Assembly (NCBI RefSeq): GCF_000174415.1
Contig: NZ_ACJM01000004.1
Span: 124,001-188,000 of the forward strand
Length of the DNA: 64,000 bases
Reading direction: 5' to 3'
DNA from: Dethiobacter alkaliphilus AHT 1
GTDB taxonomy: Bacteria > Bacillota > Dethiobacteria > Dethiobacterales > Dethiobacteraceae
Position 1 is the first letter of the stretch. Every line of letters starts with the position of its first letter. Below are positions 44,527 to 53,582 of the stretch, piece by piece. The notes beneath the pieces are model-generated. The model did not search any database. It was not told the DNA's origin and saw only the letters and a list, made by a program, of their open reading frames with translations. A program made the translations under genes and the position numbers.

Positions 44527-45102
44527 TTATTTTCGGCTGCCGGGTTTGACGGCGGGGGTTCCTTCTTTGCAGAGTGGGCAGTCTGTGGGGTCAAATGATT
44601 CTACAGCGACCTGAATCAGGGAAGCGTAGGGGACACCAAAATCAGCTTGGCCTGCGCTGCGGTCCACGATGGAGCCCACACCGATTACTTCTCCGCCTAA
44701 GTCCTTAATTACCTCAATTGCTTCCCGAACCGAACCTCCGGTGGTCACCACATCTTCCACCACCAAAACACGCTCACCGGGCTGAATAACAAAACCACGG
44801 CGTAAAGTCATGGTGCCTTCTTTATCCCGCTCCACAAAAAGTCCGCGGGTTTTCATGGCCCGGGCCGTCTCATAAGCCATGACCACACCGCCCAGTGCAG
44901 GCCCCACAACCACATCAACGTCTTTATCCTCAAACTGCTTTGCCAGTGCTGCGCAAAGTTCCTGGGCAAATTCCGGATATTGAAAAACACGGGCGCACTG
45001 CAGATAACGGTTACTGTGCCGGCCCGAGGTGAGCTGAAAATGTCCTTCCAGTAAAACATCGGCTTTTTTAAAAATCTCCAAAACCCGTTCCCTTGTAAGC
45101 AT
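44527..45102 (-). CDS. pyrE: Orotate phosphoribosyltransferase
   Basis: 191-residue enzyme joining orotate to PRPP. The PRPP-binding motif is VLVVEDVVTTGGSVREAI near residue 115, and the N-terminal GHFQLTSGRHSNRYLQC is the substrate-binding strand. The C-terminal region has CPLCKEGTPAVKPGSRK, a small Cys pair seen in some clostridial PyrE. It lies 14 bases after pyrF and is the last gene of the operon. Confidence 0.95.
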   Translation of the reverse strand: MLTRERVLEIFKKADVLLEGHFQLTSGRHSNRYLQCARVFQYPEFAQELCAALAKQFEDKDVDVVVGPALGGVVMAYETARAMKTRGLFVERDKEGTMTLRRGFVIQPGERVLVVEDVVTTGGSVREAIEVIKDLGGEVIGVGSIVDRSAGQADFGVPYASLIQVAVESFDPTDCPLCKEGTPAVKPGSRK

Positions 45103-45116
45103 ATTACCAATCCTCT

Positions 45117-45824
45117 CTACTCAATTTCCGCCAGCAGCCTTTTGGCCGCTTCTGCCGGGTCTTCAGCCTTGGTCAGCGGGCGGCCCACCACAAGATAGTC
45201 GGCACCCTGCTTTAGCGCATCCTTTGGCGTCACAATTCTGCTTTGGTCATCACCGGCAGCCCAGGCGGGCCTAATACCCGGTGTTACAATCACGAAATCT
45301 TCGCCGCAGGCTTTTCTGATCCAGGGTATTTCTCTGGCTGAAGCCACTACGCCGTCTAAGCCCGCTTGCTGGCATTGCCGAGCTAAGGCCCCCACATGTT
45401 CCGGCAGGCTGCGGGTAACACCCAGTTCATCCTGCAGCTCCTCCTCCGACATGGAGGTGAGGACGGTAACACCGATTAACAGTGGTGCCGGTATGCCCAG
45501 TTTTTCAGCACGCTTTTTTGCCGCTGCTGCGGTATCAGCCATCATTTTTTTGCCGCCGGAGGCGTGGACGTTAAACATAAAAGCACCCAGCCCCACCACC
45601 GCTTCCGCAGCACGGGCGGCGGTGTTGGGAATGTCATGAAACTTCAAATCCAAAAAAACCTTGCCGCCGGCGTCAGCTATTGTTTTTACAATGCCGGGGC
45701 CGGTATTATTATACAGCTGCAGTCCCACTTTAAAAGCGCCCACATGATCCCGCAGAGCGGTGGTCAACGCCAGTGCTTCCTGCTGTGTATCCACATCAAG
45801 GGCCACAATTATTTTTTCACGCAT
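45117..45824 (-). CDS. pyrF: Orotidine 5'-phosphate decarboxylase
   Basis: 235-residue TIM-barrel enzyme making UMP. The catalytic Asp-Lys-Asp array is in VFLDLKFHDIPNTA near residue 60, and the phosphate-binding loop is DYLVVGRPLTKAEDP at the C-terminus. The ATG at 45824 lies inside the end of pyrD (overlap of 16 bases); a GTG two codons earlier has poor SD spacing. Confidence 0.95.
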   Translation of the reverse strand: MREKIIVALDVDTQQEALALTTALRDHVGAFKVGLQLYNNTGPGIVKTIADAGGKVFLDLKFHDIPNTAARAAEAVVGLGAFMFNVHASGGKKMMADTAAAAKKRAEKLGIPAPLLIGVTVLTSMSEEELQDELGVTRSLPEHVGALARQCQQAGLDGVVASAREIPWIRKACGEDFVIVTPGIRPAWAAGDDQSRIVTPKDALKQGADYLVVGRPLTKAEDPAEAAKRLLAEIE

Positions 45825-46759
45825 CCGCACTCATCTCCTGTTTTTTGCCATTCTTTTTTAGCCAGTCCCACAATTTCCTGTACCGAGGAATATCCCTCTT
45901 CCTCTAAGTACCTGTGGATTCCCTGCACCGTTTCCGGACAGACGGTGGGATTAACAAAATTGGCAGCGCCGATGGCCACAGCCGTTGCTCCGGCCAGCAA
46001 AAACTCCACCGCATCCTGGGCGCTGCTTATGCCTCCCATGCCGATAACGGGAATATTAACCGCTTCCGTTACCTGCCAGACCATACGCAATGCCACCGGC
46101 TTTACTGCAGGGCCTGATAACCCACCGGTTAAATTGGCCAGCACAGGGCGCTTTGTATGCGTATCAATGGCCATTCCCAACAAGGTATTAATCAGGGAAA
46201 GGGCATCGGCGCCCCCTTCTTCTGCCGCTTTGGCGATACCGGCAATATCGGTAACATTGGGAGACAGTTTTATAATCAGCGTTTTATCCGTTAAAGACCG
46301 CAACTCTTTTACCAGGGCGGACACCACTGCAGGATCGGTACCAAAGGCCATGCCGCCGGCCTTTACATTGGGACAGGAGATATTTATTTCATAAGCGGCG
46401 GCCGCTTCCACCTCTTCCAACACCGCGATAACCGCCCGGTACTGCTCCACGCTGTGACCGGCCACATTAACTATTACCGGCGCACCAACGTTCTCAAGCG
46501 CCCGGATTTTTTCTTTGGCAGCCTTTACTCCGGGATTTTGCAGGCCAATGGCATTTAACATCCCGGCGGGAGTTTCCGCCAGCCGCACCGGCGGATTACC
46601 TGCACAGGGCTCGGCAGTTGTCCCTTTAACTACAATGGCACCCAGCCTGGCAAGGTCAAAAAAGGGCGCATACTCTTCTCCGTAGCCAAAGCATCCGGAA
46701 GCAGGCATTACCGGGTTTTTTAAAGTCAATTGGCCAATCTTTACCGTTAAATCAGGCAT
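45809..46759 (-). CDS. pyrD: Dihydroorotate dehydrogenase, class 1B catalytic subunit
   Basis: 316-residue FMN enzyme that oxidises dihydroorotate, working with PyrK to use NAD+. Motifs include ASGCFGYGEEYAPFFDL near the N-terminus, NISCPNVKAGGMAFG with the catalytic Cys, and GMGGISSAQDAVEFLLAGATAVAIG for FMN phosphate. ATG at 46759 overlaps the pyrK stop by eight bases; the longer ORF to 46927 reads only the pyrK frame shadow. Confidence 0.95.
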   Translation of the reverse strand: MPDLTVKIGQLTLKNPVMPASGCFGYGEEYAPFFDLARLGAIVVKGTTAEPCAGNPPVRLAETPAGMLNAIGLQNPGVKAAKEKIRALENVGAPVIVNVAGHSVEQYRAVIAVLEEVEAAAAYEINISCPNVKAGGMAFGTDPAVVSALVKELRSLTDKTLIIKLSPNVTDIAGIAKAAEEGGADALSLINTLLGMAIDTHTKRPVLANLTGGLSGPAVKPVALRMVWQVTEAVNIPVIGMGGISSAQDAVEFLLAGATAVAIGAANFVNPTVCPETVQGIHRYLEEEGYSSVQEIVGLAKKEWQKTGDECGCVKK

Positions 46760-47513
46760 TGGCAAACACCTCCCTACCGGCAAAAACCGGGCCGTCCACA
46801 CAAACCCGCTTATATTCTCCAGAGGTTCCCACCGGGACGACACAGCCCAGGCAGGCACCCACACCACAAGCCATCCGGGCCTCCAGCGATACATAGCAGG
46901 TTCGGTTATACCGGGCGGCAATGGCACTTACCTGACGGAGCATTCCCTCCGGGCCGCAGGCAAATACATGGGCCTCGCGCTGGGCAATGGCCTTTTGGGC
47001 CAACTCGGTAACAAAACCATGGTAACCTGCGGAACCATCATCGGTGGCTTCAGCATATTCACTTACCAGGTTTTCGTAATCTTTCTGCATTACCAGCTCA
47101 TCTTTAGTCCTGGCACCGTAAAAGAAATAAACATCCTGCCCCGCCTCCCGCAGAGAGCGCAGCAGGTAATAAAGCGGTGCGGCACCTATGCCGCCCGCCA
47201 CCACCACAGCAGGGCCCTTGTGGTGTGGAAAGCCATTACCTAAAGGCCCTACAATATCCACGGTATCTCCCGCGTTTTTGGCAGACAAAAGAGTGGTACC
47301 CCGTCCGGCTGCCCGGTACAGAAGTGTCAGGCTGTCTTCTGAACAGTCATGGACGCTGATGGGCCGCCGCAGGTAGGGATCATGGGTCTCTCCCACCGCC
47401 ACCTGAACAAACTGGCCCGGCCTGGCACCGGTTTTACCCCTAAGCACCAGACGGCGGACCTGACTGCCCACCTGCTGGTGGCTGATAATCTCCAACGACA
47501 TTTTTTTCGTCAT
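46752..47513 (-). CDS. pyrK: Dihydroorotate dehydrogenase electron-transfer subunit PyrK
   Basis: 253-residue FAD and 2Fe-2S protein passing electrons from PyrD to NAD+. The FAD-binding RRPISVHD motif is near residue 55, the NAD-binding GGIGAAPLYYLLRSL near 110 and the cluster ligands in MACGVGACLGCVVP plus a Cys in KRVCVDG. The ATG at 47513 follows GGAAAGG by nine bases and comes one base after the pyrC stop. A second ATG at 47501 is possible. Confidence 0.94.
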   Translation of the reverse strand: MTKKMSLEIISHQQVGSQVRRLVLRGKTGARPGQFVQVAVGETHDPYLRRPISVHDCSEDSLTLLYRAAGRGTTLLSAKNAGDTVDIVGPLGNGFPHHKGPAVVVAGGIGAAPLYYLLRSLREAGQDVYFFYGARTKDELVMQKDYENLVSEYAEATDDGSAGYHGFVTELAQKAIAQREAHVFACGPEGMLRQVSAIAARYNRTCYVSLEARMACGVGACLGCVVPVGTSGEYKRVCVDGPVFAGREVFANA

Positions 47514-47514
47514 A

Positions 47515-48795
47515 TTACTCAACCTTTCCATCCCGCATTACCACTGTACCCGCCACCATGGTGAGAACAGGAATGCCGGTCACCGGCCAGCGGTCAAAAG
47601 GCGTGTTTTTTCCTTTGGAATAAAACCGTTCTTTCTCTATAATCTGCTCTTGTTGGGTATCAATTATGGCCAGATCTGCAGCGCCGCCGGGCTTCAGTGT
47701 TCCGTGGGGAACGCCAAGAATGGCCGCCGGGCGCCACGACATGCGCTCCACCAATTGCGAAAGCGAGATAACTCCCGGGCGGACCAGATGGGTATACAAA
47801 AGAGGAAACGCCGTTTCCAGGCCCACAATGCCAAAGGGGGCTGAGATAAAATCATTTGCTTTCTCGCTCTCGGTATGCGGAGCATGGTCTGTACCCACCG
47901 CATCAATGGTGCCGTCGGCCAAGCCCTTCCTCACTGCCGCCACATCTTCTGCCGTCCGCAGCGGTGGCTTCATTTTGGCATTGGTATTGTATCCTTCTAC
48001 CGCTTCATCAGTAAGCAGCAAATGATGCGGTGTCACCTCCGCTGTAACCGGGATACCTTCTTTTTTCGCCTTGCGGATCAGCTCCACCGCTTCGGCACAG
48101 GACACATGCATAATGTGGATGCGGCAGCCCGTTTCTTTGGCCAGCACTAAATCACGGGCCAGCATAACAGTTTCTGCCGCCGCAGGCATTCCCTGCAAAC
48201 CAAGGCGCGCCGACACCACGCCTTCATGAAGCTGACCGTTTCCGGCCAACGCCTCTTCTTCGCAGTGTTCAAAAAGGGGGATATCCAACTCTCGGCAGTA
48301 TAACATGGCATTTCTCAGCAGCCGGGCATCTGGAACACCCCGACCATCATCTGTGACAGCCCGGGCACCCTGCTTTACCATGCCGCCGATTTCTGCCAGT
48401 TCGTTGCCTTCGGATCCTTTGGTAACAGCTCCCACAGGCCACACACGTACCAGATTGGCTTTGGCCGCCAGCTCATTCTGCCGGGCAACCATTTGCGCAT
48501 TATCTATCACCGGCCTAGTGTTTGGTAAGGCGGTGATGCCGGTGTACCCTCCCGCTGCAGCTGCGCGGCTGCCGGTAAGTACTGTCTCCTTGGCCTCACC
48601 ACCGGGCTGGCGCAGGTGGGTATGTAAATCAATAAACCCGGGCACCACCACTTTGCCGGCGGCATCAATGATTTCCCGGCCCTCCGCCTCGATGTTTTGG
48701 GCAATCCGGGCAATTTTGCCCTCTGCCACCAGCACATCAAAAATACCGTCTATATTCTGGGAGGGGTCTACCACTGTGCCCCCGCGAATAACCAT
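47515..48795 (-). CDS. pyrC: Dihydroorotase
   Basis: 426-residue type I dihydroorotase, closing carbamoyl-aspartate. The zinc motif FIDLHTHLRQPG is near residue 55, IHIMHVSCAEAVEL and EVTPHHLLLTDEA carry further metal His, and VGTDHAPHTESEK has the catalytic Asp. The start at ATG 48795 gives MVIRGGTVVDP; a GTG at 48810 would add five residues. It sits between pyrB and pyrK. Confidence 0.94.
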   Translation of the reverse strand: MVIRGGTVVDPSQNIDGIFDVLVAEGKIARIAQNIEAEGREIIDAAGKVVVPGFIDLHTHLRQPGGEAKETVLTGSRAAAAGGYTGITALPNTRPVIDNAQMVARQNELAAKANLVRVWPVGAVTKGSEGNELAEIGGMVKQGARAVTDDGRGVPDARLLRNAMLYCRELDIPLFEHCEEEALAGNGQLHEGVVSARLGLQGMPAAAETVMLARDLVLAKETGCRIHIMHVSCAEAVELIRKAKKEGIPVTAEVTPHHLLLTDEAVEGYNTNAKMKPPLRTAEDVAAVRKGLADGTIDAVGTDHAPHTESEKANDFISAPFGIVGLETAFPLLYTHLVRPGVISLSQLVERMSWRPAAILGVPHGTLKPGGAADLAIIDTQQEQIIEKERFYSKGKNTPFDRWPVTGIPVLTMVAGTVVMRDGKVE

Positions 48796-48820
48796 TTCCA
48801 ACCCATTCACCTCATTTTAT

Positions 48821-49729
48821 TCAGGTTAACACACGGTCCAATACCGCCATTCTTACCGCCACACCGTTGTTAATCTGTTTGATAATCCGGGAACGTGGGG
48901 AATCATAAGCTGCCGCAGACAGCTCCACGCCCACATTCACTGGTCCGGGGTGCATAATAATGGCCTCTTTTTTCATAAGTTCCAACCGCCTGTTATTAAT
49001 CCCGTAATAATCAGCATATTCTGCCAGGGAAGGCAGCAGGCCGCCTTGCTGACGTTCCCACTGGATACGCAGCAAATAGACAACATCCGCTTCTGCCAGC
49101 GCCAGATCCACATCGGCCACCAACTCCGCTCCTAATGCCGACATTTCCGGCGGCACCAGGGTAGGGGGGCCTGCCATCTGCACTTTCAGGCCCATGGCCT
49201 GCATGGCAAACAGATTGGACCGGGCAACCCGGCTGTGCCGGATATCTCCCACAAACAGCACTTTGCGGCCGGCCAAAGTATCATATTCCTGCCGGATAGT
49301 CAATAAATCCAACATCGCCTGGGTAGGATGCTGATGCCAGCCGTCACCGGCATTGATGACCGGGATGTCCAACTTTTGGGCCAAAAACTCCGGGATTCCC
49401 GAAGAAGCATGGCGCACCACCAGAGCACTGATACCCATGGCCTGCAGTGTTCTGGCAGTATCCAGCACACTTTCACCTTTGACCAGACTGCTGGACGCAG
49501 TTTGCAGTTCAACCACTTCTGCTCCCAGGTTTTTAGCGGCACGCTCAAAGGAACTCTTTGTCCGGGTACTGGGTTCAAAAAACAGCAGACCCACCATTTT
49601 ACCACGCAAAGTATCCAGAGGCAGCAAGGTGCCCCCGTTATTTATACCATGGTAATGCTGTGCTGCATTCAACAAATCATGTATTTCCTGCTGCGACATC
49701 TGATAAGTGCTGAGAAAATGATTAATCAT
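48821..49729 (-). CDS. pyrB: Aspartate carbamoyltransferase catalytic subunit
   Basis: 302-residue enzyme with the carbamoyl-phosphate motif FFEPSTRTKSSFERAAKNLG near residue 50, GDGWHQHPTQAMLDLLTI in the middle and HPGPVNVGVE near the C-terminus. No regulatory subunit (pyrI) follows, as in most Firmicutes. No PyrR-type attenuator was recognised upstream. Confidence 0.96.
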   Translation of the reverse strand: MINHFLSTYQMSQQEIHDLLNAAQHYHGINNGGTLLPLDTLRGKMVGLLFFEPSTRTKSSFERAAKNLGAEVVELQTASSSLVKGESVLDTARTLQAMGISALVVRHASSGIPEFLAQKLDIPVINAGDGWHQHPTQAMLDLLTIRQEYDTLAGRKVLFVGDIRHSRVARSNLFAMQAMGLKVQMAGPPTLVPPEMSALGAELVADVDLALAEADVVYLLRIQWERQQGGLLPSLAEYADYYGINNRRLELMKKEAIIMHPGPVNVGVELSAAAYDSPRSRIIKQINNGVAVRMAVLDRVLT

Positions 49730-49741
49730 ATTTAACCTCCG

Positions 49742-50344
49742 CTAACAACCGGCAGCGGCCAGTAGTCGTTTAGACACAGCAATACCCAGCATATACAATG
49801 AAGCTGTGGGCAGATATGTGGGCGATGAAGCGTCAAATAAAATATTGGCTTTGGCGGGAAATTCATCATCCCCCAGCCAGATCATAAAGGCTAAGGGCAG
49901 GCGGGGGAAGGCGGGAATTATGGCTCCGACATGGCCCAGATCCGTTTTCGTGGCTCCCAATGTTTCCGCAGCCTGCAAAAACTTTTCAGAATCATCACCT
50001 AACGCTTTGGCCAGCGGGAAAATGGCCTCCTGCTGAAATGGTGCAAAGTGATGCGGTCCCCCGGGCAGCTCCAGAAAAGATAACCACTGCTCCCGACAGG
50101 GCAAACCGCTTGCACCGGCCAGATACTGCAAAATAATTATCAGTTCCTCATGGGGCAGGGGCGGCCAGTCTCTGACAGTTACTTCTCCCTCCGGATGGGT
50201 CACAGTGCAGTGCTGTCCCAGATAATCAATAATAATAGCACGCCCGTCCTCTATACACCGGCCTCCGGCCAAATCGGCCATAACCGCCGGATCCTTTGCC
50301 GCAAAATCACGCAACGCGTCAAAATAAGCCTGTTTGTACTGCAT
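49742..50344 (-). CDS. DUF3786 protein at the head of the pyr operon
   Basis: 200-residue soluble protein matching DUF3786: LAGGRCIEDGRAIIIDYLGQHCTV near the start, PHEELIIILQYLAGASG, then GPHHFAPFQQEAIFPLAKALG, and a C-terminal FPRLPLAFMIWLGDDEFPAKANILFD region. The role is unknown; the family is common in anaerobes. ATG at 50344 is chosen over 50356 because GGAGG stands six bases before it. It lies 12 bases upstream of pyrB, so it should be transcribed with the pyrimidine genes. Confidence 0.78.
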   Translation of the reverse strand: MQYKQAYFDALRDFAAKDPAVMADLAGGRCIEDGRAIIIDYLGQHCTVTHPEGEVTVRDWPPLPHEELIIILQYLAGASGLPCREQWLSFLELPGGPHHFAPFQQEAIFPLAKALGDDSEKFLQAAETLGATKTDLGHVGAIIPAFPRLPLAFMIWLGDDEFPAKANILFDASSPTYLPTASLYMLGIAVSKRLLAAAGC

Positions 50345-50435
50345 AAATGCCTCCATCTTTAAGATTCCGTTACTAGTTCGTCATATTCAGACTGTTTTCC
50401 TTTTTTTCCCCCAAAACCGCCGTGCCGCAAAGCAA

Positions 50436-50460
50436 AGAAAAAGACGCCTGCAGGCGTCTT
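50436..50460 (-). terminator. Terminator after the gene at 50465
   Basis: The palindrome AAGACGCCTG / CAGGCGTCTT is followed on the minus strand by TTTTCTTT, 4 bases after the stop. The central bases form the loop. Confidence 0.8.
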
Positions 50461-50464
50461 AGTG

Positions 50465-50908
50465 TCAAGCCACAGGCAGGACAATCTTCCGGCCTGTTTT
50501 TCCTTTGCGGAAAAGTGGATGAAACATGACTTCATGGTTGACACGCCATAGATTGTCATCATAGCGGAGAGCCAGCTTCATACAATGGTCGGGAAACTTT
50601 TCATAACGCAAAAGTGATGCCACCTGGTAGTAAAAATCACGGCCTTCCCTGGTCAGCGCCAGGCGATCCGGCAGGACCATTTTATTCTTCCTTAAATCAG
50701 CCACAATGCTCTGCACTTCAAAGCTATAAACGCCGCTGGACCCTTTGTAAAAATCATAACGAATGCCGGGCCTCTCCACAGGACTGGATGCGGCGCTAGC
50801 CAAAAACAAGAAGTTGTGCAGCGTACGGGGCCGGTCAAAGGTAAAGGTGGCAAAAAGCTTAAGCACCAGCACATGGTGCAGAGTATAAGTAAAAGAGTAG
50901 ACAGTCAT
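50465..50908 (-). CDS. Uncharacterised protein, possible YwgA/DUF4065-like fold
   Basis: 147 residues. The middle part, with YDFYKGSSGVYSFEVQSIVADLRKNKMVL, recalls small winged-helix-like proteins of the YwgA/SocA group (GPYS-type strand followed by a helix), but the match is by eye and weak. The C-terminus is basic (FRKGKTGRKIVLP). Codon use looks native and a terminator follows. It is a single-gene unit between the pyr operon and the GGDEF gene. Confidence 0.6.
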   Translation of the reverse strand: MTVYSFTYTLHHVLVLKLFATFTFDRPRTLHNFLFLASAASSPVERPGIRYDFYKGSSGVYSFEVQSIVADLRKNKMVLPDRLALTREGRDFYYQVASLLRYEKFPDHCMKLALRYDDNLWRVNHEVMFHPLFRKGKTGRKIVLPVA

Positions 50909-50993
50909 GTTATCGCCCTTTCGTTAAAGCTTACACCTTCAGTTTTGTCTCAAACCCGCTAAATTATGCCCTGGCATGCCATGGAAAAGGAAG

Positions 50994-51024
50994 CAAAAAA
51001 CCAGCCTGCCGCAGCAAGCTGGTT
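50994..51024 (-). terminator. Terminator overlapping the end of the GGDEF gene
   Basis: AACCAGC / GCTGGTT stem with an internal G-C-rich loop, followed on the minus strand by TTTTTTG. The 3' side overlaps the stop codon region at 51023. Confidence 0.75.
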
Positions 51025-52417
51025 ATGATGATACTCTTTGCATTTTCCGCCTTGTTTCTTTTATCTTATACAGCTGATCGTCGGCTTGCTTTACCAGCTC
51101 CACCTTATCTTTTGCTGAAACCGGATAAGTGGCGCTGCCAATTGAAACCGACAATTGTCCCCCTGGCATCCGGGAAAAACCGGGGAAGTTATGATGAGAG
51201 ATTTTTTCTGTAATCCTGGCCACCAACTGCTGCGCTCCAATCTCATCGGTATTGGGTAAAATCACCACAAATTCATCCCCACCGTAGCGGGCCGTCAAAT
51301 CGCTTTCCCGCACCGCAGTTTGCAAAACCTGTCCAAATTGCCGCAGCAGCTTATCTCCTTCGGGATGGCCAAAGGTATCATTATACAGCTTAAAGTTATC
51401 CAAATCCATCATCAGCAGGCTAAGTGGTTTATTTTCCCGCTGGGCACGTTTTAATTCTTTGTCCAGCATCTCCTGAAAATAACGGTGATTGTATAATTCG
51501 GTTAGCTCGTCAATCAAAGCCTTTTTCTCCATCTCCCGGTACAGCTTGGCATTCTTAATGGCCAGGGTCATCTGATTGGCAAAGGTCTGCAACAGTTCAC
51601 GGCGCTCCGGTGTAAAATCATAACGCTCCATATTAGCCAGTATTATTACTCCCAGCTTCTCACCCTGATAAATCAGCGGCAGCGCAGCTTCAGAGCTGTG
51701 GCCTAATTGATTAACCCAGGTCTTATCGGTAATACGTTCATCAGTTAACGGATCCTCAATATAAACGCCTTCTTCGGAGGACAGGGCCAACCCGGGCAGG
51801 CAAAAATCCACCGAAAATGTATCGGCAGCGCCGAAGACAGGGGGCACATTACTGGCTGCTTTACGCAAAATTTTCCCTTCATCTTCCAGAAGCCAGACAT
51901 CTGCATAGTCAAAACCCAGGCTTTTGCGGATAATGGCCAGGCACTGCTCCAGTACATGCTGCGGATCCAGAGAAAAGGCAAACAACTCACTGGCCTCAAA
52001 CAATGATTTTAACTGCTTGTTTTGTGCTTCGGCGGCACGTCTGGAGCGGAGGGAACTTTCCGCCAGGCAGCCCACACAAAGAGCCAAAATAAGAGAGCCG
52101 CCCGTTACCATTGCTCCCTGGATACGCATACCGCTAAAGGCCAGGTGGGAAAAAGGCATTACGGCAAAGAAAACAGCCGGCACAGCCAGGGCGATAGCCA
52201 CCGCCCGGACTCCCTTTTTACCCCAATAATATGGCAGGGCAAGTGAAGGGATAAAATAGGGCCACCACATTATTTGCTTTCCCGCGTCCTGAGCCGGCCC
52301 ATCACCGGACACAACTTCGGGTATAAAAACCATTATCAAAATGGGAACAGCGTACAACAACATAGAAAAAGTGAGCAGGACAACAGAGGGACGTCGCAGA
52401 CTACCCATAATCTCCAT
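51023..52417 (-). CDS. Membrane diguanylate cyclase with GAF and GGDEF domains
   Basis: 464 residues. The N-terminal region has four or five membrane helices (residues about 10-125), a GAF domain (about 140-290) follows a short coiled coil (RSRRAAEAQNKQLKSLFEA), and the GGDEF domain (about 300-460) contains LTELYNHRYFQEMLD and the active site RYGGDEFVVILPN. It should make c-di-GMP. An inhibitory RxxD site is not obvious. A c-di-GMP-binding candidate (ComFB family) lies about 1 kb further upstream. The start may be GTG (52420) or ATG (52417). Confidence 0.92.
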   Translation of the reverse strand: MEIMGSLRRPSVVLLTFSMLLYAVPILIMVFIPEVVSGDGPAQDAGKQIMWWPYFIPSLALPYYWGKKGVRAVAIALAVPAVFFAVMPFSHLAFSGMRIQGAMVTGGSLILALCVGCLAESSLRSRRAAEAQNKQLKSLFEASELFAFSLDPQHVLEQCLAIIRKSLGFDYADVWLLEDEGKILRKAASNVPPVFGAADTFSVDFCLPGLALSSEEGVYIEDPLTDERITDKTWVNQLGHSSEAALPLIYQGEKLGVIILANMERYDFTPERRELLQTFANQMTLAIKNAKLYREMEKKALIDELTELYNHRYFQEMLDKELKRAQRENKPLSLLMMDLDNFKLYNDTFGHPEGDKLLRQFGQVLQTAVRESDLTARYGGDEFVVILPNTDEIGAQQLVARITEKISHHNFPGFSRMPGGQLSVSIGSATYPVSAKDKVELVKQADDQLYKIKETRRKMQRVSS

Positions 52418-52525
52418 CACAGCTCACCTTCCTATCTTTAAGTTAATAAGACTCCCTAGTTTAATTCTTCACAAACGGACAAAATCCTTGCATTACTGTA
52501 AAAATTAGCAAAAGAAATTCTAATT

Positions 52526-53269
52526 TTACAGGTTTTCAATTTCAGCTATTATATCAGTCAGGACCTGGCCGGACCCTTCGCGAATTACAACCTGGGCATG
52601 ATCATCGTAAGGAGTGGACCCTCTATTAATTATCAGTAGGTTTTTGGCATACCGCGGCAGAAACCCCACCGGCGCTACCTGAAGGCTCGATCCCACCACC
52701 AGCATACAGTCACACTTTAGAGCCTCCCGGTGAGCCAACTGAAAGTCAGGGGGCATCTCTTCACCAAACAAAGTAACATCCGGCTTTACAGTGTTGCCGC
52801 CGCAATGCGGGCAGTCCGGGTCCTTACCTGCTGTTAAAAGCAGGTTCAAATCTGCCAGTCCACTTTTTTTACGGCAATCATGGCAGGTCCCGGTCTGAAA
52901 TGACCCATGCACTTCCAGCACGTTTTTAGAACCGGCTTTCTGGTGGAGCCCATCTACGTTTTGGGTAATTAGGGACTTAATGATTCCGCTGGTTTCCAAG
53001 TCGGCCAATGCTGTGTGGCCGGGGTTGGGCTCCGCTTTATCAATGACCTTTAGTAACGGATGTATCCTGCGATAAAAAGAGTGGGGATCGCGCTGGAAAC
53101 TATCTATGGTAAAGTCTTCCGGATCTTCTTTTTCCCAAAGACCGGTACCGGGGCTGCGAAAATCGGGGATGCCGCTTTCGGTGGATATTCCCGCACCGGT
53201 AAGAACCACAGCATAATTTGCCGAGCTAAGCAGCCGGGCTGCTTTTTTAATGGATTCAGGTAATGGCAA
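52526..53269 (-). CDS. NAD-dependent protein deacetylase, sirtuin (CobB/SrtN type)
   Basis: 247-residue Sir2-family enzyme. Motifs are VVLTGAGISTESGIPDFRSP, LITQNVDGLHQKAGS and LEVHGSF with the catalytic His. Zinc ligands are in CHDC and CPHC. The TTG start at 53269 follows AGGAG by six bases. It removes acyl groups from lysines, for instance on acetyl-CoA synthetase. It is single, 109 bases before the GGDEF gene. Confidence 0.94.
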   Translation of the reverse strand: MPLPESIKKAARLLSSANYAVVLTGAGISTESGIPDFRSPGTGLWEKEDPEDFTIDSFQRDPHSFYRRIHPLLKVIDKAEPNPGHTALADLETSGIIKSLITQNVDGLHQKAGSKNVLEVHGSFQTGTCHDCRKKSGLADLNLLLTAGKDPDCPHCGGNTVKPDVTLFGEEMPPDFQLAHREALKCDCMLVVGSSLQVAPVGFLPRYAKNLLIINRGSTPYDDHAQVVIREGSGQVLTDIIAEIENL

Positions 53270-53297
53270 AGTTTTCTCCTCCAGTCATTTTCTCAAA

Positions 53298-53582
53298 TCA
53301 GTTATTGGGCTCATGTCGTGGGTTTTTGCGGACCAGATTAACCGCTTTATTTACCGCTGCCACCACATCCACATAGCGTTGAATTTGCAAAACTTCAGCT
53401 TTAGAGTAGGTAGCACCTCTCTGTGTCACTACATAGCGTGATGGCAGTTCATTTAATGCCACTGCTGCAATATCCATCCGACAGGACTCACATCTGCAAA
53501 CATCACTTTGTTCAGAAGCCAGTATTTCATCAAGTCGCTGAAAAACCAACTCCTCCATCAGGTTCCGGAGTTCTATTTGCAT
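53298..53582 (-). CDS. ComFB-family protein (late competence / cyclic dinucleotide binding candidate)
   Basis: 94-residue protein matching the ComFB family: NLMEELVFQRLDEIL at the start, VCRCESCRMDIAAVALNELPSRYVVT with four Cys/His-like positions (CRCESC), and VDVVAAVNKAVNLVRKNPRH at the end. In Bacillus ComFB lies in the comF operon; in cyanobacteria ComFB-like proteins have been reported to bind cyclic nucleotides. Nearby GGDEF synthase makes that worth testing. The ATG follows a G-rich SD. It overlaps the end of the next upstream gene by 53 bases. Confidence 0.85.
   Translation of the reverse strand: MQIELRNLMEELVFQRLDEILASEQSDVCRCESCRMDIAAVALNELPSRYVVTQRGATYSKAEVLQIQRYVDVVAAVNKAVNLVRKNPRHEPNN

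Noticed and set aside
50345-50464. PyrR-type attenuator before the pyr genes
   Set aside because: No PyrR-binding loop or competing antiterminator was seen; the hairpin there is a plain terminator of the upstream gene.
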